DNA from: an uncultured Prochlorococcus sp.
GTDB taxonomy: Bacteria > Cyanobacteriota > Cyanobacteriia > PCC-6307 > Cyanobiaceae
Assembly: GCA_902518475.1 (NCBI GenBank)
Contig: CABYGI010000003.1
Coordinates: 1-64,000 of the forward strand
Length of the DNA stretch: 64,000 bases
Direction: 5' to 3'
Shown: piece after piece, positions 1 to 11,598 of the stretch
How positions within the stretch are numbered: the stretch's first letter is position 1
Layout of the letters: every line of letters begins with the position of its first letter
The notes under the pieces: generated by a model
Told to the model about the DNA's origin: nothing
The model's input: only the letters and a program-made list of their open reading frames with translations
The model's database searches: none
Program-made: the position numbers and the translations under genes

Positions 1-220
1 AAAAGCAGAACTTAATAAAGATAATGCAACCAGCGCAGTAACTGGTTTCGTTAACCTGTTAAGTGTTCTGTTAAAACTTACCAATAAAATAAAAAAAAAT
101 AAAGAGGTTACTAAAGGTATTAAAGGTATAAGAGTTGTTGAATTTATGAAATTTCCCACGAAAAAAATATGTATCTACTTTAAAATTTTATATTATTTTG
201 ACGCGTTATTTATTAAATAA
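1..220 (+). CDS. 3' end of an unidentified ORF, cut by the window edge
   Basis: Reading frame 2 is open from the first bases to a TAA at 218-220, giving about 72 residues with no start inside the window. The first 50 residues look like a Lys/Asn-rich helix with a short hydrophobic stretch (VNLLSVLLKL); the last 20 are very AT-driven and may not be under coding selection. No family is recognised. It may be the tail of a real gene that begins upstream, or a chance open frame in AT-rich DNA. Confidence 0.3.
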   Translation, partial: KAELNKDNATSAVTGFVNLLSVLLKLTNKIKKNKEVTKGIKGIRVVEFMKFPTKKICIYFKILYYFDALFIK

Positions 221-305
221 GATTTTCTAATATCTTGAATGTAATTAGTACCTATTGCATTCTGTGTAAATTGATACCAAAATTAAATTAGAATTGAAAA
301 ATAGA

Positions 306-407
306 ATGTTAGCCATTTCTGAAATTATTATTGCAAGTGCAATCTTCCTAGGCATTGTATATTGGGAAGTTAAATTCCTATATGCCAAAACTACTGTAGT
401 GAAATAA
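306..407 (+). CDS. tiny single-helix membrane ORF (33 aa)
   Basis: ATG at 306 opens a 33-residue frame. It has one hydrophobic stretch (IIIASAIFLGIVYW) followed by a basic tail (KFLYAKTTVVK), the layout of a one-pass membrane peptide with the C-terminus inside. It resembles the many tiny membrane proteins of Prochlorococcus in shape only; I do not recognise a photosystem or b6f subunit. No strong ribosome binding site is visible. It could be a chance ORF. Confidence 0.35.
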   Translation: MLAISEIIIASAIFLGIVYWEVKFLYAKTTVVK

Positions 408-468
408 CTTCGCTCAAAACAGGAAAATTAAAAGCATAGAAAATTTAAATAAAATTTAAGAATTTAAG

Positions 469-499
469 TTGACAAAAAAAGCTCTATATATGAGAGAAT
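469..499 (+). promoter_or_regulatory. candidate sigma70-type promoter for the poly-Q ORF
   Basis: A perfect -35 hexamer TTGACA lies at 469-474. A weak -10-like GAGAAT at 494-499 follows with a 19-base spacer, about 25 bases before the ATG at 524. The -35 is clear but the -10 is poor, so this is a suggestion only. Confidence 0.3.
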
Positions 500-523
500 A
501 AACACAAATATTCAAGCCCCCTA

Positions 524-661
524 ATGAGCGAAGTTCAAACTCCTAACACTAATTCAACTCAGCAACAGCAACAGCAACAGCAACAATCCTACTCAGACAG
601 CAAAATTAATTCAGCTGAGAGCGAGAGACTTTATCTTGAGATGAAAGAAGCTTGGCTTTAA
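524..661 (+). CDS. small protein with a nine-glutamine tract (45 aa)
   Basis: ATG at 524, TAA at 659-661. The 45-residue product starts MSEVQTPNTNSTQ, runs into nine consecutive Gln (bases 560-586, alternating CAA/CAG), and ends with an amphipathic charged segment (AESERLYLEMKEAWL). It has no hydrophobic segment, so it is probably soluble. The tract is a short CAR repeat that could vary in length by slippage. A -35-like TTGACA lies upstream. The ordered non-repeat C-terminus suggests a real small protein; the family is not known to me. Confidence 0.5.
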   Translation: MSEVQTPNTNSTQQQQQQQQQSYSDSKINSAESERLYLEMKEAWL

Positions 662-779
662 ATTTAATTTTATTTGAAATAATATTTCTATAATTTTTCT
701 AAATTTTTTTTAATTTTGAAGTAATCAATACTTTTTTATTTTATACAACCTTTAAATTTTGTTTAACCGCAAAAGCATT

Positions 780-914
780 TTGTTTAGAAAACTAAAGCAG
801 TTAGAGAGAATTAACGGAAGGCTCGCAATGGGAGGTTTGATATATTTAGTTTTTACAAAATTAGTTTCCAACCGTGCCGACATATTAGACCAGCTTAAGT
901 CTTATTTGATTTAA
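780..914 (+). CDS. short high-light-inducible-like (Hli) protein
   Basis: A 44-residue frame from TTG at 780 to TAA at 912-914. Its core reads ERINGRLAMGG, which fits the chlorophyll-binding helix motif ExxNGRxAMxG of Hli/LHC-type proteins, followed by a hydrophobic stretch (GLIYLVFTKLV). Hli proteins bind chlorophyll and carotenoid in the thylakoid, protect photosystems under stress, and are present in many copies in Prochlorococcus; this copy would be at the short end of the family. The start is uncertain: TTG 780 or TTG 759 both work, with an in-frame stop at 753. There is an internal ATG at 828, but it would remove the ERxNGR part of the motif. The C-terminal tail (NRADILDQLKSYLI) is not the usual Hli end. 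Confidence 0.6.
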   Translation: MFRKLKQLERINGRLAMGGLIYLVFTKLVSNRADILDQLKSYLI

Positions 915-931
915 GAAATGAATTGGAAATA

Positions 932-1024
932 TTATCCAGGAATATTTCTTTCTATATAAGCGTCAGTTAAAGCTAAAATTAACCCCAATAATGTTGAAAA
1001 TACAGCAATTTCAGTTGATTCCAT
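932..1024 (-). CDS. tiny single-helix membrane ORF (30 aa)
   Basis: On the minus strand ATG at 1024 opens a 30-residue frame ending at 932, convergent with the Hli-like ORF (17-base gap). The sequence has a short polar N-terminus (MESTEIAV), a helix (FSTLLGLILALT) and a charged tail (DAYIERNIPG). That is the shape of low-mass photosystem, b6f or NDH subunits, but it does not match any such subunit I can recall (PsbI/J/K/L/M/T/X, PetG/L/M/N, PsaI/J/M). Confidence 0.45.
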   Translation of the reverse strand: MESTEIAVFSTLLGLILALTDAYIERNIPG

Positions 1025-1121
1025 TTTATTTTTGAATTACCCCTAGTTTGCTAAATAACTCAAAGTTCGGCAACAAAACTAATAACTTGCTATAGTACAT
1101 GTATACTATTACCTATTTATT

Positions 1122-1370
1122 ATGAGCTCAGCTACTCCTGAGTTTCTTTTCGTTAGGCCTGGTGATTGTGTCGCAATTAAAAAAGAAAATTGCGAAAATA
1201 ATAATGAAAAGAATAAAAATTATTGGGTCGGTAAAGTTATCGACTGTATTGGAGGAGCTAGAAATCCAAATTCATGGACCTTGTTTCAAGTTGCCAATAT
1301 TGATAATGGAGAGATCACTATAATCAACGCAGATATTGTAGAAAAAATTTTGAAAACTTCTGAAAGTTAA
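1122..1370 (+). CDS. conserved picocyanobacterial protein, DUF3104-type (82 aa)
   Basis: A soluble 82-residue protein. The core FVRPGDCVAIKK ... YWVGKVIDCIGGARNP ... FQVANIDNGEI resembles the small DUF3104 family found in Prochlorococcus and marine Synechococcus, whose function is unknown. An Asn/Lys-rich insertion (ENNNEKNKN) sits between the first two strands. The predicted all-beta pattern (GDxVxI, WVGKV, FQVxNxD) resembles an SH3-like barrel, which is inference. It stands alone, 70 bases from the convergent GNAT gene, with no visible operon partner. Confidence 0.75.
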   Translation: MSSATPEFLFVRPGDCVAIKKENCENNNEKNKNYWVGKVIDCIGGARNPNSWTLFQVANIDNGEITIINADIVEKILKTSES

Positions 1371-1440
1371 ACTTATAGATAATCAAAAAAAACTTCCTTA
1401 AATATCACAAAAAAAGGCAAAATGCACGCTTTAAAGGGAA

Positions 1441-2331
1441 TCACCCCAGTTCCAAGCAGGCAAGTCCGTATACTTGATTCATTGGGCAAGGAGGTTGAAT
1501 GCCTTTATACATTCTGTAAGTTTTTGATATTTCTTCAAATCCCAAGCTTGATAAAAGATAATTTGCATAAGGATTTAGATTAGAGCAATCCAATAAGATT
1601 TGGGCATCTAAATCACCAACTAACTCCCTTATTAATAATTCAGCAAGTGGTGGAGTATCCGCTAAAAGAGGTCCAATTCTCCAGCCTTGCTCATTATCCT
1701 GCAATACACAAGGTCTTACCCTGCCAAATCCATGGCACATCCCATTATTATCGACAATTGCACTTACATTACCATGAGAATTTTTCAACCAGTCATTTAG
1801 AAAATGTGGTCTGGGACTAGGTTCTCTTTGATCATCATAAATTAAGACCGCATCAGAGGAAATTTTATTACCTGGGACAACTTTAAAAGAATGAAATTGA
1901 TCGTTGTAAAAATTTCTCAATGGCAAATCTTGAGACCCATTTAATTTCCATCGATTTGTAATAGAAGATTTTCTAAACCCCCACTTTGCGTAATCATTCA
2001 ATCTATCTGGGGCAGCCTCAAGACCAATGCAATCCACATTTTTTAAATATTCGAGGGCATGTTTCCATAATCTCACTCCATATCCATTATTTCGGAATTC
2101 TTTTTTAACAATATATAAACCTATAAAACCATACGAAGCGTTATATTTTACACACGCAATAGAACCTATTGGATTATTGTCGAGACAAGCTACCCATACC
2201 CCTTGTTTATCTGTATTTCTATAAATTGATACGTCATCCAGTCCAGGAGAAAATCCCTCTAACCTTGCCCAGTTTGTGACTTCTGGTATTTCATTTATAG
2301 ATATCAATCTAATTGAAAAATTTTCCCCCAT
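1441..2331 (-). CDS. GNAT-family N-acetyltransferase, two-domain
   Basis: A 296-residue protein. The N-terminal half carries a GNAT fold with acetyl-CoA motif A seen as R80-NNGYG-85 after a beta strand (FIGLYIV). The C-terminal half (about 150-280: GNVSAIVDNNGMCHGFGRVR ... GPLLADTPPLAELLIREL) looks like the second GNAT-like domain found in YitH-type acetyltransferases. The substrate is unknown. It starts at an ATG. It is convergent with the DUF3104 gene and divergent from the aldehyde dehydrogenase gene. Confidence 0.8.
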   Translation of the reverse strand: MGENFSIRLISINEIPEVTNWARLEGFSPGLDDVSIYRNTDKQGVWVACLDNNPIGSIACVKYNASYGFIGLYIVKKEFRNNGYGVRLWKHALEYLKNVDCIGLEAAPDRLNDYAKWGFRKSSITNRWKLNGSQDLPLRNFYNDQFHSFKVVPGNKISSDAVLIYDDQREPSPRPHFLNDWLKNSHGNVSAIVDNNGMCHGFGRVRPCVLQDNEQGWRIGPLLADTPPLAELLIRELVGDLDAQILLDCSNLNPYANYLLSSLGFEEISKTYRMYKGIQPPCPMNQVYGLACLELG

Positions 2332-2487
2332 AGAAATATACTAACCAAGAAAAATTTGAATTTTTAAAGATAATATTAATAAATTTGATTATTTCTCATA
2401 AATCATTCACCTTGATTTAAGTGGCTAAAAACCTTAGTTATTTACAATTTATCCTCTGATATATTTAATACTATTCATAAGAATAAA

Positions 2488-3879
2488 ATGAAAATCTCTG
2501 ATAAATTTCATTCAGAAGACATTAATAAATTAAAAAATACAGTTCTCACTGGTAAAACAGAAGATATAAAATGGCGAATACATCATCTCAATATAGTTTC
2601 TAAACTTTTGGATGAAAATAAAAAAGAGATGATAAAATCACTTTTTGTTGATCTAGGTAAATCTGAAATCGAAGGGCTTTCAGAAATCCTTTTAGTTAAA
2701 GAAGAAATTTCACTCATAAAAAAGAAACTCAATTCTTGGATGCGGCCAAAAAAGATTAATACACCTTATTATCTATTTCCATCATCCTCCAAAGTTATTT
2801 ATGAACCTCTTGGATGTGTCTTAATTCTTGGACCTTATAATTATCCATTACTTTATGTTTTAAAGCCGTTGGTAAATATTTTCTCAGCAGGAAATACTGC
2901 AGTTATAAAACCATCAGAGAAATGTCCTGCGACTTCAAAACTTATTAAAAAACTTACTTCCAAATATTTCCGTAAAGATATCCTCATGACAGTAGAGGGT
3001 GATTATAAACAGTCCATAAAATTAATTGAACAAAATTTTGACCATATATTTTTTACAGGAAGTACTGAAACTGGAAAATCTATAATGAAAATAGCTTCAA
3101 AAAACTTAACTCCATTAACTCTTGAGCTAAGCGGAACAAATCCTGTAATCATTTTCAAAAATGCAAATTTAGAAGTAGCTGCGAAAAGAATTGTTTGGGG
3201 CAAATTTTTTAATTCTGGTCAGTCCTGTATGGCTCCGAATCATATCTTTGTAGATAAAGAAATTGAAACTATTTTTATTGAAAAATTAAAGAAATGGATA
3301 GTAAATTTTTACGGAGATAATCCAATTATTTCCGAAAACTTATCAAAATTAGAGAAAAAGCAATTTACATCAACTGTAGAAATTCTAAAACAATATAAAA
3401 AAGACAAAAGAATTTTATTTGGGGGGACTTTTAGTAAAAAAAAGTTAAAAATATCTCCTACAATTTTGAGCTCTAAATTAAATGAAACAGATATTTTGCA
3501 GAAAGAACTATTCAGTTCACTACTTCCAGTAATTGGAATCAATGATAAGGAATCAGCTTTAAAACAGATTAGTCAAACATCAAAACCATTAGCAATCTAC
3601 TTATTTGGGGGCAATAAAAAAATTCATAATCATATTTCAAAAGTGACCAGCTCAGGAACAATTTGTATAAATGATGTGATGTTGCCAGTCCTTATTCCAA
3701 ATTTACCGTTTGGAGGCGTTGGGCAAAGTGGTATTGGCAAATTTCATGGAGAAGAAGGGTTTCGTAATTTTTCAAATCAAAAATCAATTACTTTTAAAGG
3801 TTTTTTATTTGATTCAAATCTGCGGTATCCTCCATACGAAAGAGTGAAGAAATTTTTAAAGTTTATTTTTCAGGTTTAA
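2488..3879 (+). CDS. NAD(P)-dependent aldehyde dehydrogenase
   Basis: A 463-residue aldehyde dehydrogenase that oxidises aldehydes to acids. Visible motifs: the substrate/cofactor tunnel LGPYNYP (about 114-120), KPSE (141-144), the NAD-binding GSTETG at 191-196, catalytic Glu213 in LELSGTNP, and catalytic Cys247 in NSGQSCMAP. The C-terminal FGGVGQSGIG motif is near 410. The length and the GPYNYP motif fit the short class 3 (fatty/aromatic aldehyde) branch. In a cyanobacterium a role in fatty-aldehyde or lipid-peroxide detoxification is plausible but inferred. It is followed by the LysM gene in the same direction. Confidence 0.9.
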   Translation: MKISDKFHSEDINKLKNTVLTGKTEDIKWRIHHLNIVSKLLDENKKEMIKSLFVDLGKSEIEGLSEILLVKEEISLIKKKLNSWMRPKKINTPYYLFPSSSKVIYEPLGCVLILGPYNYPLLYVLKPLVNIFSAGNTAVIKPSEKCPATSKLIKKLTSKYFRKDILMTVEGDYKQSIKLIEQNFDHIFFTGSTETGKSIMKIASKNLTPLTLELSGTNPVIIFKNANLEVAAKRIVWGKFFNSGQSCMAPNHIFVDKEIETIFIEKLKKWIVNFYGDNPIISENLSKLEKKQFTSTVEILKQYKKDKRILFGGTFSKKKLKISPTILSSKLNETDILQKELFSSLLPVIGINDKESALKQISQTSKPLAIYLFGGNKKIHNHISKVTSSGTICINDVMLPVLIPNLPFGGVGQSGIGKFHGEEGFRNFSNQKSITFKGFLFDSNLRYPPYERVKKFLKFIFQV

Positions 3880-3952
3880 ATTACTTAAATTGTTGTTCAA
3901 AAACCTAGCGATTTTAAATTTAAAGATTATCTTTAAATAAATAGTGAGTTTT

Positions 3953-4705
3953 ATGAAATTTGCATTTTTATTAATTGCCATATTTATTAATTTTTTTAAT
4001 CATTCATTGATGAAATCAGAAGAAAAGATATTTTCAGCAAAAAATAAAATTGAGAATATTGCTAGAAAAGAATCAATAACTGAAGAAAAAAAAGAAATAA
4101 AAAAAATTCATATTGTAAAAAGTGGAGATACAATATCAAGTATTTCGAAATCCTATTCAATAAATAAAGATTTAATTATTAAATTGAATAACTTAAAAGA
4201 TGAAAATTACATTTTTGTTGGCCAAAATCTTATTATCTCCGAACCTATTGAAAATCTTACAAAACAATCAGATTTAATAAATAATTATCATATTGTTCTA
4301 ACTGGTGAAAATCTGACTGAGATATCAAACAAATATAATTTAAAAGTAATAGATCTGATAGAGATTAATAATCTCAATAACCCTGATTCAATAAAAGTTG
4401 GTCAAAAACTCATAATAAGAAAAAAGAACAAAATTAATTCAGAAAATCATCAAACAACAGAAAATAATGACTTACTTAAGTTAGAGAAAAAAATTTATGG
4501 TCCTATAATTATCCAAAATAAATCATATAAAGATAGTAATGGTAGAAAAGTTCTAAAAGTACTAAATCAAGAAAATAAAAAACTAATTCTTTCAATCAAT
4601 TGTAATACAAATGAATTAGATGTAAGAATACCTGGTAGAAAATGGAAGGGAAGTAAGCCTGCACAACAAAAATTCGAAAATGATTTAATAAATGATTTTT
4701 GTTAA
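3953..4705 (+). CDS. secreted protein with two LysM domains
   Basis: Starting at the ATG at 3953 (an in-frame GTG lies at 3944), the protein has 250 residues. An N-terminal hydrophobic segment (FAFLLIAIFINFF) looks like a signal peptide or anchor. Two LysM peptidoglycan-binding repeats follow, at about 52-95 (IHIVKSGDTISSIS ... VGQNLII) and 111-155 (YHIVLTGENLTEIS ... VGQKLII). The C-terminal region (about 180-250) has no recognised enzyme domain; it contains two Cys. There is no NlpC or M23 catalytic module. It is probably a cell-wall-binding periplasmic protein. Confidence 0.8.
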   Translation: MKFAFLLIAIFINFFNHSLMKSEEKIFSAKNKIENIARKESITEEKKEIKKIHIVKSGDTISSISKSYSINKDLIIKLNNLKDENYIFVGQNLIISEPIENLTKQSDLINNYHIVLTGENLTEISNKYNLKVIDLIEINNLNNPDSIKVGQKLIIRKKNKINSENHQTTENNDLLKLEKKIYGPIIIQNKSYKDSNGRKVLKVLNQENKKLILSINCNTNELDVRIPGRKWKGSKPAQQKFENDLINDFC

Positions 4706-4785
4706 AACTTTTAATTAATATGTGTGAATAATTTGTCTATGAATATTAATGATGAGTTATTCTACAAAAAGTTAAATTATTAGTA

Positions 4786-4995
4786 ATGGCAATTTCAAGA
4801 GGAGATCTCGTAAGAGTTAAGAGACCAGAATCATATTGGTACAATGAGATAGGTAAAGTTGCTTCAGTTGACACCTCAGGTATCAAATATAACTGTGTAG
4901 TAAGATTTGACAAAGTAAATTACGCTGGGATAAGCGGAACTGATGGTGGAGCAAATACAAACAATTTCGCAGAAAGTGAATTAGAGAAAGCTTAA
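4786..4995 (+). CDS. psaE: photosystem I reaction centre subunit IV (PsaE)
   Basis: A 69-residue PsaE, the stromal-side PSI subunit that helps ferredoxin dock and supports cyclic electron flow. The SH3-like sequence is typical: [21 protein letters not shown] at the start, then VVRFDKVNY and a C-terminal NNFAESEL. It lies four bases upstream of mutM on the same strand, so the two are probably co-transcribed. There is no signal peptide, as expected for a cytoplasmic-face subunit. Confidence 0.97.
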   Translation: MAISRGDLVRVKRPESYWYNEIGKVASVDTSGIKYNCVVRFDKVNYAGISGTDGGANTNNFAESELEKA

Positions 4996-4999
4996 ATAA

Positions 5000-5878
5000 T
5001 TGCCTGAATTACCTGAAGTAGAAACTGTTCGCAGAGGTTTAGAGAAAAAACTTAATAACTTTATTATTAAAAAAGTTGAAGTCTGTAGGGATTCAACTGT
5101 TGCATTCCCCAAAAAGAAAGAAGAGTTCATTAAAGGACTTCGGAACTCACTGATTCATAGATGGGATAGAAGAGGAAAATATTTAATAGCTCAATTAAAA
5201 GAAATTCAAAATGAGAATCCTCGATTTCCTCTAGAAAATTACCAAAATAATGGATTTCTTGTAATTCATCTAAGAATGACTGGCTATTTCAAATTCATCA
5301 ATATCTCTACTCCGCCATGTAAGCATACAAGAATAAGATTTTTCGGTAAAAATAATAATGAGCTTAGATACATTGATGTAAGAAGTTTTGGCCAAATGTG
5401 GTGGATTAAGCAGGGGTTGTCGCCCAATAGAATAATTAAAGGATTAGGCTCATTAGGACCAGAACCATTTTCTAAAGACTTTGATACAAAATACCTAAAG
5501 AAAGTTATTTCAAAAAGAACAAAATCTATAAAAGCTATTTTATTAGATCAAACGATAGTGGCAGGTATAGGTAATATTTACGCTGATGAAAGTTTATACT
5601 CAGCTGGCATCTCACCTTTTAGGGAGGCTCAAACAATAAAAAAAAATGAGTTAATTAAGCTCAAAGAATCAATCGTAACAATATTAAAAAAAAGTATAGG
5701 TTCTGGCGGGACAACATTTAGTGATTTTAGAGACTTGGAGGGAGAAAATGGGAATTTTGGTTTACAGACCAATGTATATAGGAGAACGGGTAAAGAATGT
5801 CGTAAATGTGGAAATTTAATTGTAAGGCAAAAAATTACTGGAAGAAGTACACATTGGTGTCCTAAATGCCAAAAATAA
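5000..5878 (+). CDS. mutM: formamidopyrimidine-DNA glycosylase (Fpg/MutM)
   Basis: A 292-residue base-excision repair enzyme that removes 8-oxoguanine and other oxidised purines and nicks the abasic site. The N-terminus MPELPEVET gives the catalytic Pro2 (after Met removal) and Glu3; Lys60 is in the conserved RRGKYL. The C-terminal zinc finger is complete: Cys267, Cys270, Cys287, Cys290. The start is TTG at 5000, fixed by the need for Pro2. It lies directly after psaE. A repair enzyme for oxidative damage fits a light-exposed phototroph. Confidence 0.97.
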   Translation: MPELPEVETVRRGLEKKLNNFIIKKVEVCRDSTVAFPKKKEEFIKGLRNSLIHRWDRRGKYLIAQLKEIQNENPRFPLENYQNNGFLVIHLRMTGYFKFINISTPPCKHTRIRFFGKNNNELRYIDVRSFGQMWWIKQGLSPNRIIKGLGSLGPEPFSKDFDTKYLKKVISKRTKSIKAILLDQTIVAGIGNIYADESLYSAGISPFREAQTIKKNELIKLKESIVTILKKSIGSGGTTFSDFRDLEGENGNFGLQTNVYRRTGKECRKCGNLIVRQKITGRSTHWCPKCQK

Positions 5879-5880
5879 AA

Positions 5881-5910
5881 AAGGGCTTACTCAGAGAAGA
5901 GTAAACCCTT
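5881..5910. terminator. bidirectional terminator between mutM and the rRNA operon
   Basis: The bases AAGGGCTTACTC at 5881-5892 pair with GAGTAAACCCTT at 5899-5910 with one mismatch, leaving a six-base loop. The plus-strand side is followed by TTTTAAATATTTTT and the minus-strand side by TTTTTTATTTT. The hairpin can therefore end mutM transcription on the plus strand and the rRNA operon on the minus strand. Confidence 0.75.
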
Positions 5911-5922
5911 TTAAATATTTTT

Positions 5923-6040
5923 ACCTGGCATTGAGCTATTTTCTCAAGGGGCTACCCCCTAAATATTTTCGCCGCTGATGCGTTTCACAACCGAGTTCGA
6001 GATGGATCGGAGTGGTTCCACATCGCCATGAACACCAGGA
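5923..6040 (-). rRNA. rrf: 5S ribosomal RNA
   Basis: Minus strand, beginning TCCTGGTGTTCATGGCGATG and ending near AATGCCAGG, so the 5' CCTGG and 3' CCAGG pair as the terminal stem. The central CCATCTCGAACTCGG and GAAACGCAT segments are typical 5S. About 118 bases; it is the last gene of the rRNA operon. The ends are accurate to a few bases. Confidence 0.93.
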
Positions 6041-6105
6041 TAGTGTGAACCTTGAGAACTGCATAGAAAATTATATAAATTAAAAACAATAAATTAAGTT
6101 TATTT

Positions 6106-8980
<2,875 letters not shown>

Positions 8981-9234
8981 ATAACTTCAAAATTGAAGCA
9001 TCAGCTTAATAGAATTGTTATTAATGCGTTCGCACAAATAATAAATCTGCATCATTAAAGATGCTTATTGTCTTTAAAAATAATCTATGCAGTTGTCAAG
9101 GTTCTCTGAAAACAATGAAATTAATTCAATGAGTCCAGCATCTTAATGGTTTTATTAGGAAGCTAGATTCGTTCAGACTTTGTCACAACTCAGAACATTT
9201 CCTTTCTACCGATTATGGAAGAGGTGGTAATCAG
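8981..9234 (-). other. 23S-tRNA-Ala part of the internal transcribed spacer
   Basis: About 254 bases of AT-rich spacer between tRNA-Ala and 23S. It would hold the processing stems and antiterminator elements of the precursor; none can be assigned with certainty by eye. The spacer length and sequence are commonly used to separate Prochlorococcus ecotypes. Confidence 0.7.
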
Positions 9235-9307
9235 TGGAGGTAAGCGGACTCGAACCGCTGACATCCTGCTTGCAAAGCAGGCGCTCTACCAACTGAGCTA
9301 TACCCCC
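9235..9307 (-). tRNA. tRNA-Ala (anticodon TGC)
   Basis: 73 bases in the 16S-23S spacer. The acceptor stem GGGGGTA pairs with TACCTCC (one G-T wobble), discriminator A. The anticodon arm is CCTGC-TTTGCAA-GCAGG, giving TGC; the T arm contains GGTTCGAGTCC. CCA is not encoded. Confidence 0.97.
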
Positions 9308-9319
9308 AACATAGAGATA

Positions 9320-9393
<74 letters not shown>

Positions 9394-9518
9394 AGGAAAA
9401 ATAATGGGTGTGACCTAGAAAAACTTAGGAAATGAAATTCTTAATAAATTAAGAACGTGAGATACCGATCGACCTAAGGTGACAAAATAATAATATTAAA
9501 CATTTTGTTGTCTCCCTG

Positions 9519-11003
<1,485 letters not shown>

Positions 11004-11598
11004 GTTCAAATCCTTTTGTAGATAAATCTACTCAAATTGAATTGCTTTAGCCAAATAAAAATTTGTTTTATTTAGATTAGCCTCCTTAAATTTTAAGGAT
11101 TACATTGAGTGCACATTAAAAATATTTCTAAAGTGACTTTCCAAGATCTCAGATCCGTTTGCATCAAAGCCAAAAGTTAGCAATTGATGACATTTTTTTT
11201 ATATTCTTGACGGGACCTCACACCTTTATTGCATATACATCTTGAAATAACCAACAAAAATTAGTAATTCTCGACGCAATAAAAGCATCAGTTCCTAAGT
11301 TTTTAAATTTTCTAGGTGCAGAGTTAAACAACTTGTGAATAACTCAATCAGAAGGGAAAACCCTTCTTCTGGCTGAAAATAATGATCGAAATCAAATCTC
11401 CAAAAAATTCATTCATTTACCAAAATCAGATTTAAGGTATCTGCTTGAATAATGCAAAAAGAATATTTCTGCCCAGAAGGAAATACTAAACCATCCCACC
11501 GTAATTGTGCAACCTTTTATACAAAAATTTTTTATTAATTTTTTATTTGTTCAAAGTCTCTTTAAACAACTAGGCTTAAATAGAGGGATATAAATGAA
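11004..11598. promoter_or_regulatory. rRNA leader/promoter region, divergent from the GH100 gene
   Basis: About 595 bases without a convincing gene, one of the longest gaps in the window. It must hold the minus-strand rRNA promoter and leader and the plus-strand promoter of the glycosidase gene. Two inverted repeats stand out: CCTTAAA-T-TTTAAGG at 11084-11098 and AGAAGGG-AAAA-CCCTTCT at 11350-11367. No clear consensus -35/-10 pair can be assigned by eye. Confidence 0.55.
11350..11367. repeat. perfect inverted repeat in the rRNA upstream region
   Basis: Seven-base arms AGAAGGG and CCCTTCT flank an AAAA loop. No T-run follows on either strand, so it is not a standard terminator. It could be an operator, a leader hairpin or chance; it lies about 350 bases upstream of the 16S start and 230 bases upstream of the GH100 start. 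Confidence 0.5.

Noticed and set aside
560-586. CAA/CAG repeat as a possible CRISPR or tandem-repeat locus
   Set aside because: It is one short in-frame codon repeat without spacers; no CRISPR features.
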